Below, one piece after another: positions 1 to 10,977 of a stretch of DNA of 64,000 nucleotides. Every line of letters begins with the position of its first letter. The first letter of the stretch is position 1. The notes beneath the pieces are model-generated. The model saw only the letters and a program-made list of their open reading frames with translations, ran no database searches and was not told the origin of the DNA. Origin of the DNA: Berberis thunbergii (taxonomy: Eukaryota; Streptophyta; Magnoliopsida; Ranunculales; Berberidaceae); assembly GCA_003290165.1 (NCBI GenBank), contig QNQO01000542.1, forward strand, positions 372,001 to 436,000, given 5' to 3'. The translations under genes were made by a program, and so were the position numbers.

Positions 1-940
1 ATAGTTGGATCTTTACGTGTATGAAGTTTTCATTGTTTGCGGAAATGGCAGGCAGGGTTTTACCAATCAACGAAAGAAGAGACTAATTTGAGAAAACAAA
101 AACGAAAGGATAGGGAGCTTAGTATTAGACAATGATAAGAATAGAGAGATATACAGGTTAGGGAGGCAAAAGCAGAGAGAGATGACATTGGCAAAAAATT
201 TCATATTATGTGGCCAATGGCCTTGCTTACTTGCCACGCCAGTCAAGTTACAAAGGCAAGATAATAAGACTAAGGCATCCAACAGTGTCCATGTTATATA
301 ATAAGGAAAATGTGAAATCCACATATAGGCAACTTTCACAATTATGAAAATTTGACCGGTGAATAGAGGCATAACTTTCTCCAATTTTCTGTATCTAGAC
401 TAGGGTCGATGGTGTACAGAGGTTTAGGAGATTTGGCTATAGCTTACTCTAATTTTCTATCTCTGAGTGTCTGTAAAAATACAAAATATACTTTCTAATC
501 ATTTGGAGAGCATCTAATTTCTTGAGGTAAGTGATTTGTTAGACTTTTGGCATGTGTGAGTTCCCAGCCTCCCCCAGTAAGATTTTAGTGATGATTATTT
601 ATAGAATGCTGTATATGAAATGAGCAGGTGGCATCTCATATTTACAGTTTGCTAATCAAGTAATTGAATTGTTTCAGCCTTTGGGATGACTACTTCTCTG
701 TTTTATTCTTGGAACCTTGGCCATTTCATATAAAGAAAAGGGGGGGGGGGGGGGGGTGGCAATGAAATACCGTCGATTGCTGTTGCAGATGACTAATTGA
801 ATGCTTGTATACCCTTAGTACTTTTCTAATTCCAAATGAATGTTAAGATTACAATGTTACGAATTTAGAATGGTTGCAGTTGTACTAATGCAATTTTCAA
901 CTGTATGGAAAAAATGATTCATTTCCCATAATTTTTGCAG
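1..940 (+). other. Probable intron of the gene ending at 1065
   Basis: No exon can be supported here. The stretch is AT-rich, has no convincing open frame, and ends in a good acceptor (TTTTTGCAG at 932-940), so it is best read as intron of the gene whose last exon follows. It contains an uninterrupted run of 17 G at 740-756. Confidence 0.5.
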
Positions 941-1065
941 GTCTGTTGACAGTGATTGGTTGCAAGTACCAATCTCCAGCAAAGGATGGAAAGCCCACAT
1001 TCAAAGTGAAGTATTATGTATCTGATGAACACAAACAGCTTGTTGACCAAGTTGCTCGACTGTAA
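941..1065 (+). CDS. 3'-terminal coding exon of an unidentified gene (partial)
   Basis: After the acceptor ending at 940, the frame that begins with the two-base remainder GT reads LLTVIGCKYQSPAKDGKP, then TFKVKYYVSDEHKQLVDQV, then ARL and a TAA stop at 1063-1065. The high-quality acceptor, protein-like composition, and stop followed by AT-rich 3' UTR sequence make this a real last exon. I do not recognise the family. The charged, Lys-rich end with no membrane segment suggests a soluble protein. The rest of the gene lies left of the window. A likely 3' UTR runs to about 1250. Confidence 0.6.
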
Positions 1066-1794
1066 TTATGGAGATCAATCTTGTTGATTTCAAGTGTCGT
1101 ATGTAATTTTTTGAAAATATAGATGTGAACACTAACTTGTAGACCAAGTTGCTTGTCATTAAGTACCATTACTTGTTATGGAGAATCATTAATCACTTTG
1201 GTCTATTACCCTTAGAAGCATTATTTCATTTCTGGGACGAAATTTTGAACGAATGATAGTGATTGGCATCCTTGCTTAAATTTTTACAGGGGAGAAATGT
1301 GGTTTTGCAACGTTTTTCCTTGTCTGCTCATTCCCGCATCTTTTCTTTTGCATCAGGTCGTGGTGTTTTACACGTATTTGATTTTTCTGAACTCTCAGTT
1401 TGAACGAGTCAGAATTAAAATGACCTTTTGCTCCATCTGAAATTGGTACTGTTGGCAGAAAACATCGTTGGTTGAAATTAAACAGCGTATGCTAAAATTA
1501 TGTCCTCTCCAGTTTTTATCTAGTGCCCAACGTGCTTTTACCTGCCTACCAGTTATGTCCAAATTCTGTTCATCTTGCATTGCTGCATCTCTACATATTT
1601 AGAATCCAACATCAGAGAAACAATGCTGCATCTCTACATATTTAGAATCCAACATCAGAGAAACAATCAGAGAAGGCAGAGATAGCAGTTGCGTGAGTAG
1701 CATTAGGATGTTCACAAATCATTAGTTCTGCATCCTCACAAAAACCCACTTTTTCCGACAGGCTCGAATCTGAGGTTGTTGAAAACCCTTGTGC
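1066..1794. other. 3' UTR and intergenic DNA with a 43-bp tandem duplication
   Basis: No gene is visible. At 1581-1666 a 43-bp unit beginning TGCTGCATCTC is present twice in tandem without mismatch, suggesting a recent slippage or duplication. Confidence 0.55.
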
Positions 1795-2226
1795 TTATGC
1801 AGCAACCCAAAGGTAAACTAGAAGGCCTTGATTTACTAAGTGAAACATGATTCCACTTGATAGGGGTATCTGATAATAGCGAAAACTGACCAGCAACTTC
1901 ACACCTAAAATACCAATTTTCAATGGTTTCTCTCTCAAACGAATGGGACAGATGCTATCATTAGGTACATGATGATGATAAAGAATGGCACAAGTGGTAT
2001 GCATTTACCAAAAGTGATGGAAGTGTCGGCATATTTTATTGCTTGTTTTCCATTTTTATTGGGTTTCCAAGAGTTCTGCGAATAAGGTTGGTACCGAAGA
2101 TAGCTTGTTGGATAGGCAGGCTAAAAATGTTGTCAACCATAGTGGTTCCATGATCGTTTAGTTCCTGTAACTTCTATCAAGTCATCTAATTCATCTATAA
2201 GCAAAGTGGTTTCATGGCTCAAATGA

Positions 2227-2535
2227 ACTTTGAGCAGGGTTGAAAACTAAATCGATGGTTCAATTTTTCACCTAAACTGAGAACCGAATCGATTTTGGTT
2301 AGTTTGAAAATGTTAAACCGAAACCAAAGCGACCATTAAGAAAACCGAATCGATTTTAATTTAGATAAAAAGTAAACCGAGCCGACCGACTCAAACTGAT
2401 ATAAAATCAAAATAAAACCGAACCGATAATGTTGGTTTTGAATTTCTTAAAACAGAAACCGAACCGAATCAAACTAATACCAAATTGATCAATTCTATCG
2501 GTTTAGTCGGTTTTTTGTTCAATCCTAACTTTGAG
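2227..2535. mobile_element. hAT-type MITE (293 bp) with 8-bp target duplication
   Basis: The element spans 2235-2527. ACTTTGAG is repeated exactly at 2227-2234 and 2528-2535. The left end is CAGGGTTGAAAAC; the right end, read on the - strand, is TAGGATTGAACAAAA. The inside is made of repeated AACCGAA/AACCGA words and has no coding capacity. An 8-bp duplication and a CAGGG-like end are hallmarks of the hAT superfamily. It sits in or next to a decayed LINE, so it inserted after the LINE died or arrived. Confidence 0.8.
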
Positions 2536-2900
2536 AGGATAGTAGCGTACAAGGGAACAATCCTCCCAAATGTTAATGAGATGCTCATTGCCCACCAACC
2601 AAAACAAGGCCCCAGCAATTGTGCTAATCCCTCCCTAAGTAGTAAGAAACACCTTTCTTGGTAAACTCTGCTGCCATTATATGATCAACTAATTGCTTAG
2701 ACATTAAAGCTTTGTTCCTATGCCACATCAAAGGAAGATTGAGACCATCCAAATGTTTTGGTTTAGTGACAATATTCCATTTACTTGTATCATAAGTCTT
2801 CTCATTTGAAGAACCACTCCACCAAAACTTCCTCATCCTACAATATCATTACAAACACCATTTGGAATTAAAAAAGATTGCATTGCATACATGCGTACGG
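2528..2900 (-). pseudogene. LINE (L1-type) reverse transcriptase C-terminal remnant
   Basis: On the - strand the 70-codon frame at 2624-2836 reads MRKFWWSGSSNEK, then KWNIVTKPKHLDGLNLP, then NKALMSKQLVDHI. This is the pattern that follows the reverse transcriptase domain in plant L1 elements (F-W-G, W..-PK..GGL, N.ALL.K). After a frame change at about 2620 the next - strand frame continues with FWLVGNEHLINIWED, the usual following segment (VGNG..I.IW.D). Stops and frameshifts show it is dead. Homology below 2227, beyond the MITE, is too weak to claim. Confidence 0.7.
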
Positions 2901-5900
2901 AAGAGACTGACTTAACAAGAGTTGTCTTTCCCGAGAGAGTAAGCAAGATTTCAAGGTACACAGTCGAGTTTGGATCGGGAAGAGAAGTGATGGAGTTTTT
3001 CCCCTAGTGGTGAGAAGGGGAAGCCCCCAAATATTTATCATTAAGATTGGATTGTTTGATGTCTAGCAAAAGGCAAAGAAAGCCTTTAGTGTCCAGTATG
3101 CAAGGATTGTGATTTTGTTTTTCGGTCACCTGATTTTAAGAAAGGAATATTTCAGTGTGTAAAGAAAAAAAAGTAATTTTTTTAGGGATACATGAAATAT
3201 ATATAAAGCATTTCGAGGATATATGAAATATGTGAAAAAATGCAAAGTAAATAAATCTATTAAACACATTATAAATGAAGCCTGAATATCAAGAAATTAA
3301 ACAAACATGAAATCAACATATAATTAAAAAATTTGGGGATTGTTTCAAAAATAAATAAATAATTAGAAGAAATGGTAATTAGAAAAATTCAAAATTTACG
3401 AAAAAAGCAAAATTTGGTCACTGAGTAATGTGTTTTTGGCAAAAAAAAACCGAATTTTAAGGAAAAAAAACCCGAAAAAGTCCAAAAAATTTCAAAATAA
3501 CTTCAAAAAATGTTAATTTATATTTTGAAATTTTATTTTCCTAATTAAAAAAAAAGAAATTTTTCAATGAGATTTCGCGAAAACTCATTCCATGTGGGAC
3601 ATTACATTGGACTCCAGTAAATGTATGATTTTGAAAAACATTATTGCTTGGCATGAAGATGAGCAATAATTATGGAGAATAAATCACTTTTTTTAATACA
3701 AGAGGACAAACGTTTTAAAACTAAGGGTTATTTTGATTTTAGGCTTGTTATAATTGATATTTTTGTAATGGTATTTTTGTCTATGTGCTGGTGAAGGCAA
3801 GTTATCTGGGTTGATTATGCCATTTTGAACCTCAAACTGAAAGCCACAAAACAAATTATTGTTAAAACCAAACCGAAACTATAAATAAAAAAGGGTCAAC
3901 CATGAAAAAAAAAAACCTAGATCTGTTCTGGATCAGTTTCACGTCAAATTGCCACCCTAAATTTAACTTCTCATAACTAAAATGATCATTTTCATTCGTA
4001 GTAGGAGAAAATTATCTTCATTTAACTTGCATGGAATGCATGAATTAGATCCCATTAAGACAAAATAATAAAAAACAGTTTAAGGTTATTTTGATTTCAA
4101 GTTCATTTCGTTGGGGTTCATTTTGAAAACTATTTCAGTATGAGGTCCTAAACAACCTAAATTGACTCTCCTTCACTAGTCCAAAGACAATATACCTTAC
4201 TGAGGCAAATATTCAAGCCCTAATGCCATAAATGAACCTTAATTAAATCTGGTAAATATCTCAAGCACGTGTCACCCATGTGACGTAACGACTCCTACAT
4301 TTTTTGCCCTTCCATTGCTCTCTTCTCCGTATTTGCTCCTATGTGTCTTTCTCTCCCCGTCTCTGTGTATCTCCTCCCTTCTTGTGTCTTGATAAATTCA
4401 ACTGTTGGTGATAGTAAGCAAAATGCATTTACTGTGGTAGATAGACAAGTGATGATACATCAAATGATCATTTAATCATGGTCGAACACGTGACAATTCA
4501 TCTCTCATTAGGGACAATTAATTGGTCTGATCACTAAAGCCCAAAGAGGCATTAGTAATGGACCATGATCCAGGTTAAAGGCCCATCGAATCTCCCCTCA
4601 GAGGACAAAGACATTACAAATGAGACAAGTCATGGCGGAAATGTCTCCCCCAAGGATGTATCTCAATGAAGGAGGATACCGTTATTAGAAACGTCCCCTT
4701 ACATTGCGCCATGCATTCTTAGGTCACGTACAAAGTTAATTACTCTTAAGGTAAAAGAGTGAGAAGAGGAGGTATGAAAAACCCAACAACTATACTCTGT
4801 CAAAGTTCATTTTCTTGCTCAATTTATTGATTTAAGCATCTGAGTGCCTTTGGCCACTACCAAGATGATTTTTGGCAATCTAACCCTGTTTTGCAAGTCA
4901 GATCTAGAGAAGAACAAATTTGAATGCTTCAACAAGTAATTATAATTATGATTTATTATAATTAGTAGTCGATATCTTGATTTAACTTGGTTGGTATGTA
5001 TAATTAGATCTTTATTTTTTAACGTTATAGTTCAAATTTACCAGTCTTAAAAGGTCCAGTTGGTCCACCAATCTCTTATTTTCCTTCCCCTTTCTTAGGG
5101 CATAAAAAAATATGGATAAAATCCGACAACCAATTGAATTCAAATTCGAACATGCGATATAGATTCTAAAAAACATCTGACTCCCCGTTTCTTCAATAGC
5201 ATGATCACTCCTTTATGCCTCATTTCAGATCCGAGTTTGTCATAAAAGTCCGAAGGTATCCGGATATACAATGTTTTTGAAAATCATAATTCACTTTGTT
5301 TATTCATGTGCCTAAGAAAAGACAAGTAAATATTGTAATCAATGATAGTAAATATGAGGGGACTAAGGAGTGTAATTCCCATGTTCACGAGACTTCCATT
5401 CTCATCATTAATAATAATAAAAAAAATTAATAGTGGATCAGTGAGTAAACCTCAAATTAGCTTAAACTTTGGTGGTTCCTCATGAATTCCCATGACATAA
5501 CATTCCATGCAACCAAACACCCTTATTGTTTTTTTGTTAAGGAACATTGACACCTCTCACGACCCAAATGCTTCCCTGGTGAAAATTAATGAATCCAAGT
5601 AAGTACCCAACCAAGATATACTGAATTTGTTCTACATCAACCCATTTAACTCAAATTGAAAATTGAAATCCCCCCTTCGAATAAAACCATCTTCAATTCA
5701 TCTGAACTGATTCGAAACAAATGCAGTTGGTGTGTTCAAGATTGTTGTGGCAATTGATGTTCATTACTTTCAAAAGCATGCCTATATTGGAGTATAACAA
5801 TAGGTTTGGATGACACTCAAAGAAAGAAGGTAAATAAAAGGAAAAACCTTTGTTCATTGTAGGAGCTGCTTCAAAAGGAGCTCCTTGTTTTTTTTTGTTT

Positions 5901-6700
5901 TTTTTTGGTCAAACACGGAGATGTTTATTAAGGAAAGAAAAGGAAACAAAAAACAAAGAGAAACATTTCTATATCAAGGAATGCCAAGACACCATGAAAG
6001 TGTCAAAAGGAGTTCATTTACTTCCCTGATAAATAGGCACACATGTACATCCAACAATCATGATGGATTGAATGAAATAAAAACCAACATCAAGTAAATC
6101 TCAGATCAAATCCTCAATCAAACCAAAATAAAATCCCCAATCCAATCACCTTTGAGAACCTCAAATTAATAAACCCAAAATTATGAAGAGATGTTTGCAC
6201 CATTATGTTGAAATCCAAACTTTAAGTCATACCAATCTAATTGTATCCCTTACGAGACATCCAATTCAATCCAATCTGCGACAAAAAATACAACCATTAA
6301 GAAGGGATTGTCGAAATAACATAATGTTTTGATAACTACGAATAAGAATCAATCCAACCACACAACAATTCAATCACTCCTTCCAAAAAAGATGCAAAAC
6401 CAGCCAATAAAGGTATGAGTTGAAGAGAAATGGATATTATCTGACCATGATTGCAAACTCTAGAGAAGATCAAGACACTTTGTCAAAGTATGATTACATT
6501 AATATTTCTAATTATAAAAGTATGGTTAAAACTAACGTTGTAATTTCTATACACAAGGGTAGATTATCTAGATCCTATGGCAATTACATAGGTGTCAAAG
6601 TAGCAAATCACAAATTACCAAAAATGGTGGCAACAACAATAATATAAACAAGGTCTTACATATATCAAGGTGAACCTCTCTTCATGAACTAACTTCCTAT
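2901..6700. other. Gene-free AT-rich intergenic DNA
   Basis: No coding region is supported in this 3.8-kb stretch. The longest frames (for example 5885-6097 and 6420-6647 on +) have random composition and no family resemblance. Around 3830-3960 there are words such as AACCAAACCGAAAC and a GCCACCCTAA end that resemble degraded hAT MITE termini, but no target duplication was found. 4310-4400 is CT-rich. Confidence 0.5.
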
Positions 6701-6720
6701 ATTTGTAATACACTCTTAAA

Positions 6721-6727
6721 TATATAA
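6721..6727 (+). promoter_or_regulatory. Probable TATA box of the PMEI-domain gene
   Basis: TATATAA lies 133 bp before the ATG at 6861. That spacing would give a leader of roughly 100 bases, normal for a plant gene. No other TATA-like motif lies in a better place. Confidence 0.4.
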
Positions 6728-6860
6728 TCCATTTTTTTCACCTTAAATTCTTAGTTTAATACAAAGAACTTGGCTCCATTGAGTGGCAGGACCTCTTGGT
6801 TCCAAGTTAAAAACCAAAACTATTGGAACCTAGGAATCTAAGAGGCTCAAAGCCTCAAAT

Positions 6861-7394
6861 ATGGCCAAGCCAATCTCATTATTGCTCTTTCTTGCAACCA
6901 TATTGGTGTTCCTCTCAACAAATGCAAATGCTCAATTTGACCTACAGTCGATGTGCAATGGTGTTGAATACCCTCAGCTTTGCAAACCGCTGATGAAAAC
7001 TGTACGTGCCAATAGTCCTGCAAATGCATTAGAAGTCGCAATTCAAACTAGCTTAACAAAGACCATCGAAGCTCATGGATTGTTTCAGAAGCTTTGGGCA
7101 ACGGCAAAACCAGAAGATAAAGGAGGTTTGAATACGTGCAGAAAATTTTACAGTGACGCGGTATATGAGCTGAAGAAGTCATTGGCAAGTCTCAAAAGGA
7201 AAGACAGGGATACTCTGCGACACAATCTCTCTGGTGTCATGCATTATTTTGATGAATGTCATAATGGTTTTGGTGGTGGGGGGCCTGGAGGGCATCATGT
7301 TCCTCCTCTACCTGTTGTTGCCCAAGTTAACACACCATTACAACAACTTGCAGTTAACAACTTATCATTTGCAACAAACATCAATTTATCTTAA
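6861..7394 (+). CDS. Secreted invertase/pectin methylesterase inhibitor (PMEI) domain protein, 177 aa
   Basis: Single-exon gene with an intact frame. Residues 1-24 form a clear signal peptide (Lys4, then a Leu/Ile/Val-rich core, cleavage near NANA/Q25). The mature part has the four cysteines of the plant PMEI fold at 32, 41, 93 and 133. The spacings (8 residues between the first pair, 40 between the second) are those of the two family disulfides. Family members act in the apoplast as 1:1 inhibitors of pectin methylesterases or of acid invertases; the sequence alone does not decide which. After Cys133 there is a Gly/His-rich stretch (GGGGPGGHH near 138-146) before the last helix (LQQLAVNNLSFA), an unusual loop for this family. 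Length is typical (about 170-200 aa). The ATG is the first in frame and directly precedes the signal peptide. Confidence 0.88.
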   Translation: MAKPISLLLFLATILVFLSTNANAQFDLQSMCNGVEYPQLCKPLMKTVRANSPANALEVAIQTSLTKTIEAHGLFQKLWATAKPEDKGGLNTCRKFYSDAVYELKKSLASLKRKDRDTLRHNLSGVMHYFDECHNGFGGGGPGGHHVPPLPVVAQVNTPLQQLAVNNLSFATNINLS

Positions 7395-8249
7395 GAGTTC
7401 TCTTTGTTTGATTTGGAGGAACTGTTAATTCTAATCTTGGTGTCAGAAGAAAGAAATGAGGTGAGGGTGGATAAGATTTGATTTTGAATGTGTTCAAGGA
7501 CATGAAACTGTAACAATGTAAATTATTTGAGGTTTTACTATAAGAATTTGTAAGAATGTGTTCAAGGACATGAACTAGTAATAATGTTTTGTTCAATTTG
7601 GAGATTCAAATGTCACATAGCTCGGTTTGAATCTTTCTTCTGCTGCACTTATACCTTTCTATATAAAAATCTGATATATCGAAATCCGATGACGAACACA
7701 GAAATCAACCAAACGAAAAAAAACTTTAATGACATATCGAGCAAAAACAACGAAATTGAAAAGGATTCGAGGATATTTCAACAAAACGAAGGCAAGATTA
7801 CGATTGAAACATACCAGAAGCAAGGAATCATGTTTGATGATCATAGATTGAAAGATCTTGATCAGGAGATTAAGAGATAAGAGGGAAGGAAGTCCCAATT
7901 GAATTTTGGAGCACTAGCTGTAAGCGAGAGTTGCTTTGATGAACAGTGAGTGAGGAAGAGAGAGATGCAGAGACTCCCAATTGAGTTTATGTCGTGACCG
8001 AAGATTAGATGATGAATTGCTTCATATACTGTGCGGATAACACACATATAAGAGCATAGCTTAGGATTGTATCATGTAAAAGTTGTAACTATTATAATAA
8101 ACTAATACAAGTGTTGCTACAGTTGAAGAATGATACAACTAAAATTTTAATTGTGTTGCAAAATTGGAATTTTGGTGTAGTGTGAATTATATGATAAAAT
8201 AGTATCAAAACAGTACCCTTGGTAGATCTACACAATGAATGCGAAGACT
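7395..8249. other. 3' flank of the PMEI gene and intergenic DNA
   Basis: The 3' UTR probably ends near 7590. A segment of about 30 bases beginning GTGTTCAAGGACATGAA occurs at about 7490 and again at about 7558, a local duplication in the 3' UTR. Frames at 7584-7880 (+) and 7659-8047 (-) overlap, are not recognised, and look random. Confidence 0.45.
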
Positions 8250-8470
8250 CATATGAATTGAGAAATTCTAAATGTCGAGGAAGTGGGCGAGGAAACGAGC
8301 GAGGGGAGGGAGGTGGTGGGGTGGAGACCGTTCACTTTCCTCGGGATGCATGTCATCGGTTTTTGCGCGCACATCTCAAGGAAGGTGAACGGTTTCCACC
8401 CCGCCACCTCCCTCCCATCGCTCGTTTCCTCACTCATTTCCTCGCCATGTAGAACTGCTCCATATGAATT
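8250..8470. mobile_element. Mutator-type hairpin MITE (201 bp), 10-bp target duplication
   Basis: The element is 8260-8460, flanked by exact copies of CATATGAATT at 8250-8259 and 8461-8470. It is almost entirely two inverted arms of about 80 bp. The left end is GAGAAATTCTAAATG; the right end on the - strand is GAGCAGTTCTACATG. The arms then share GGCGAGGAAACGAGCGA and GGTGGAGACCGTTCAC-like words. Duplications of 9-10 bp with long terminal inverted repeats are the mark of Mutator-like elements. The open frames here on both strands are by-products of the palindrome. Confidence 0.85.
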
Positions 8471-8478
8471 ATATCAAA

Positions 8479-8890
8479 TCTAGTGGTAATTCATGTAAAC
8501 TCCTCTAGTGAAGGAAACATCTCAACATCCCCTTCCTTTTGAAACTCCTCTAGCCCCGTAAACATCTCGACATCTCCTCTTATCCTTCACAAGTCTTTTC
8601 CATAAAGTGGGTTGGGCTCTGAATCATGTAACTTTGTTGTGCTGTTGTTGCATTGAAGTATTAATATTTTTTTTGAAAGGCTTGAAGTATTAATATTAAG
8701 TGAAATAGTTCATAGACTTGATTCTTGATGATCATGTATTTGTCGTATTAACTATTTTAACATTGATTATTGATTTAATTGATGTATAAGACTTGAATCA
8801 TGTAGTATTATGTTGTAAAATCATGTTTGGTGTGAATTTTAGACTTGAATAAATTTTAGTACCATATGATGTCATCTCGTCCCGCCTTGT
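8479..8890 (+). repeat. Copy 1 of a ~400-bp direct duplication
   Basis: Begins TCTAGTGGTAATTCATGT and runs to TTTTAGTACCATATGATG and about 15 bases beyond. It is matched with scattered differences by 10978-11375 in the same orientation, 2.5 kb away. Both hold words such as AACATCTCGACATC and TGAATCATGTAACTTTG. It could be a segmental duplication or a pair of decayed LTRs; I see no primer-binding site that decides this. Confidence 0.65.
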
Positions 8891-9428
8891 CATAAACCCA
8901 TTTGAGATGGGGTAAGGTCTATTCATCCCGAAGATAAAACAACAAAATGAAATCGGGATGAGGTCCATCCCGTTCCATGCCCACCCTAGTATCCATGTTC
9001 ATATCTTGCTGGTTGATACACAATGATTGTTTGGTGATATAGCCAACACATTGAATTAATCAAAGTCTTGCACAAGACTCGTTCAATTTGTGTTGGGATG
9101 GATTACTGTGATGATAATAATTTGGAGTCTTTTAACACAAATACTGACTAGAGTGTGAAAAGGAAAAATCTCATCCACTCAATTAATGGCAAAAAGTGAG
9201 ATTTGATCAAAATCGAATCTTTCCTACATACTATATATTTCATGGTATGGAACAGCAAAAATCAGTCCAAACTGACCATGAAGAAGACGATAAAAGAGAA
9301 AGTGTCACCTTAATATCAACATGAAAAACAACAAAGCAACAACAACAAAGCAACAGATGTAGTCTACCATGTGAATTGGTGTACAACATTTTCGCAATAA
9401 TCTTAGATGCATTTTTGTGTGAGGCTAG

Positions 9429-10092
9429 TGTTGGCGCATTAGGCACGTGTGCGCACCTTGGTTCACTATATACAGTAATGATATTGTCCCAAATTTAAAC
9501 ACCACTATATCGGGCATTTTCCATCTGAGCCTAGGTGGTGTGAGGTTTTATCTTAAAAGGCGATGACAACTCCACCTTAGTTGATGTGAGACTTTTCAAG
9601 CTAACTTCATCCCAACAATCTCCACTTTGGCGTGAATTGTCACATCTTACAATCCATCTTATCTTCAACTATCTCGAGGAACACCAGATTGATCTTCAAC
9701 CATTACCATATCTCGAGGAACACAGATCTTCAACCAGATCAGCTCCTCCTAGATTGTAAGGAAATCCCTTGGCGATATCTACAACATCCCGAAGATTCGC
9801 ATCTCGAGAAAACAATTGTGAAGTCTCAGCCGAACCATTAGTTCTAATACCACTTGGCCGTCGCGCACCTGCTCGTACCCTTTTGGTTCACTATACATAG
9901 CAATGATATTGTCCCAAACTTAAACACTACCATATTGGGCCTTCCACCTGGGCCTAAGTAGTGTGGAGTTTTCTCTAATAGGTGCCGTTGCTATTAGTGA
10001 GTGGACCGCTCCTTATATTCATAGATGACAACTCCACCTTAGTTGATGTGGGACTATTCAAGCCAACTTCATCCCAACAATCTCCACCTTGG
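9429..10092 (-). mobile_element. TRIM (miniature LTR retrotransposon), family 2
   Basis: Two related LTR-like modules lie on the - strand: 9855-10079 and 9429-9617. Both start TGTTGGGATGAAGTT. Each is preceded on the - strand by a purine tract ending GTGGAGAT (polypurine tract). The right module is followed on the - strand by TGGTATTAGAAC (9841-9852), a degenerate copy of the initiator-Met tRNA primer-binding site. The region between the two LTRs is only about 240 bp and holds no gag or pol, so this is a TRIM. Leader-like sequence repeats at 10080-10180, suggesting a tandem arrangement. I found no target duplication. Confidence 0.6.
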
Positions 10093-10490
10093 CGCGAATT
10101 GTCACATCTTACAATCCATCTGATTTTCAACTATTTCGAGGAACACCAGACTGATTTATGCTGCTCCATACCATGAACTATCTCGATGGTTCGCGAGAAC
10201 TTGGTGAGGAGGAGGTGCAGGCGGCACATTTTTCAAGGAGAAACGTAGGGCAGTGAGCCAGATCCGGATGAATGCAGGGCAGCAAGCCAGATCCAGGTGG
10301 AACGCGGGTCCTCCAAGTGAATGATCCACCTCGCCAAGAGGGAGTATCCTACAAGTCTGAACAAGGTGAAGTTAGTGCGGTGGTTGCGACTAAGGTGGAG
10401 CCAACAATGCCAGGAATAGTTGAGCCCGTACACCAAGTGTTACCCATCGTGGTTGCGCAAGACACTCGAGGAGGAAGTGTACTTTGAGAT
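10093..10490. repeat. TRIM-associated sequence, no recognised gene
   Basis: Begins with a second copy of the TRIM leader (TCACATCTTACAATCCATC also at 9640). It contains a segment near 10145-10180 that is inverted relative to 9238-9270 (CCATACCATGAA against TTCATGGTATGG). The rest includes a GC-richer part at 10205-10490 with a short open frame on each strand, neither recognised. Confidence 0.4.
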
Positions 10491-10690
10491 GCTGTCCCAC
10501 ATCAATTAAGGAAGAGTTGTCACCAAAGTTTATAAGAAATTGGTTAACTTCCTAATAGCAACGATGTCTTTTGGATAAAACCTCATATCACATAACTCAT
10601 AATTGAGGTGGTGTTTAAGTTAGAAATAATATCATTACTATGTCTAGTGGATCAAAGTTCGCGCACGTGCTTAGCGTTCCAATAGCTAAA
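10491..10690 (+). repeat. Inverted, decayed TRIM family 2 LTR
   Basis: Read on the + strand, GTCCCACATCAATTAAGG, then GAGTTGTCACC, GTGTTTAAGTTAGAAATAA and TATCATTACTATGT match in order the modules at 9429-9617 and 9855-10079, which are on the - strand. Its first 13 bases (TGTTGGGATGAAG) are missing. It is a third, inverted member of this cluster. Confidence 0.55.
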
Positions 10691-10977
10691 TGGTTGAGCA
10701 AACAATCTTGAAATCTCTTACTTGATCACTCTCGAGGCTGACAAATCCTACAAGGATTTTACTTTTGAAAGTCTCACAACAACTACATGTTCTTGCCCCA
10801 ATGTCCCATCGTTTTTATGATCCAGAGTTAACAACACAAATTTCTCTAACTCCTCCACACACCCTTTTCGATCCCAAAAGGAAAGGTCTCAATCCTTGAA
10901 GGTTTAATTTGATGTCTCATTGATTTAACTTACTATGTATGCAAGCCCACCACAACGAAATGGAAAAACATCCCTTG

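Noticed and set aside
7584..8047. 98-codon frame on + and 79-codon frame on -
   Set aside because: Random composition, overlapping, in the 3' flank of the PMEI gene. No recognisable domain.
8219..8483. Three overlapping open frames on both strands
   Set aside because: They arise from the GC-rich inverted arms of a MITE. The predicted peptides are mirror images of each other.
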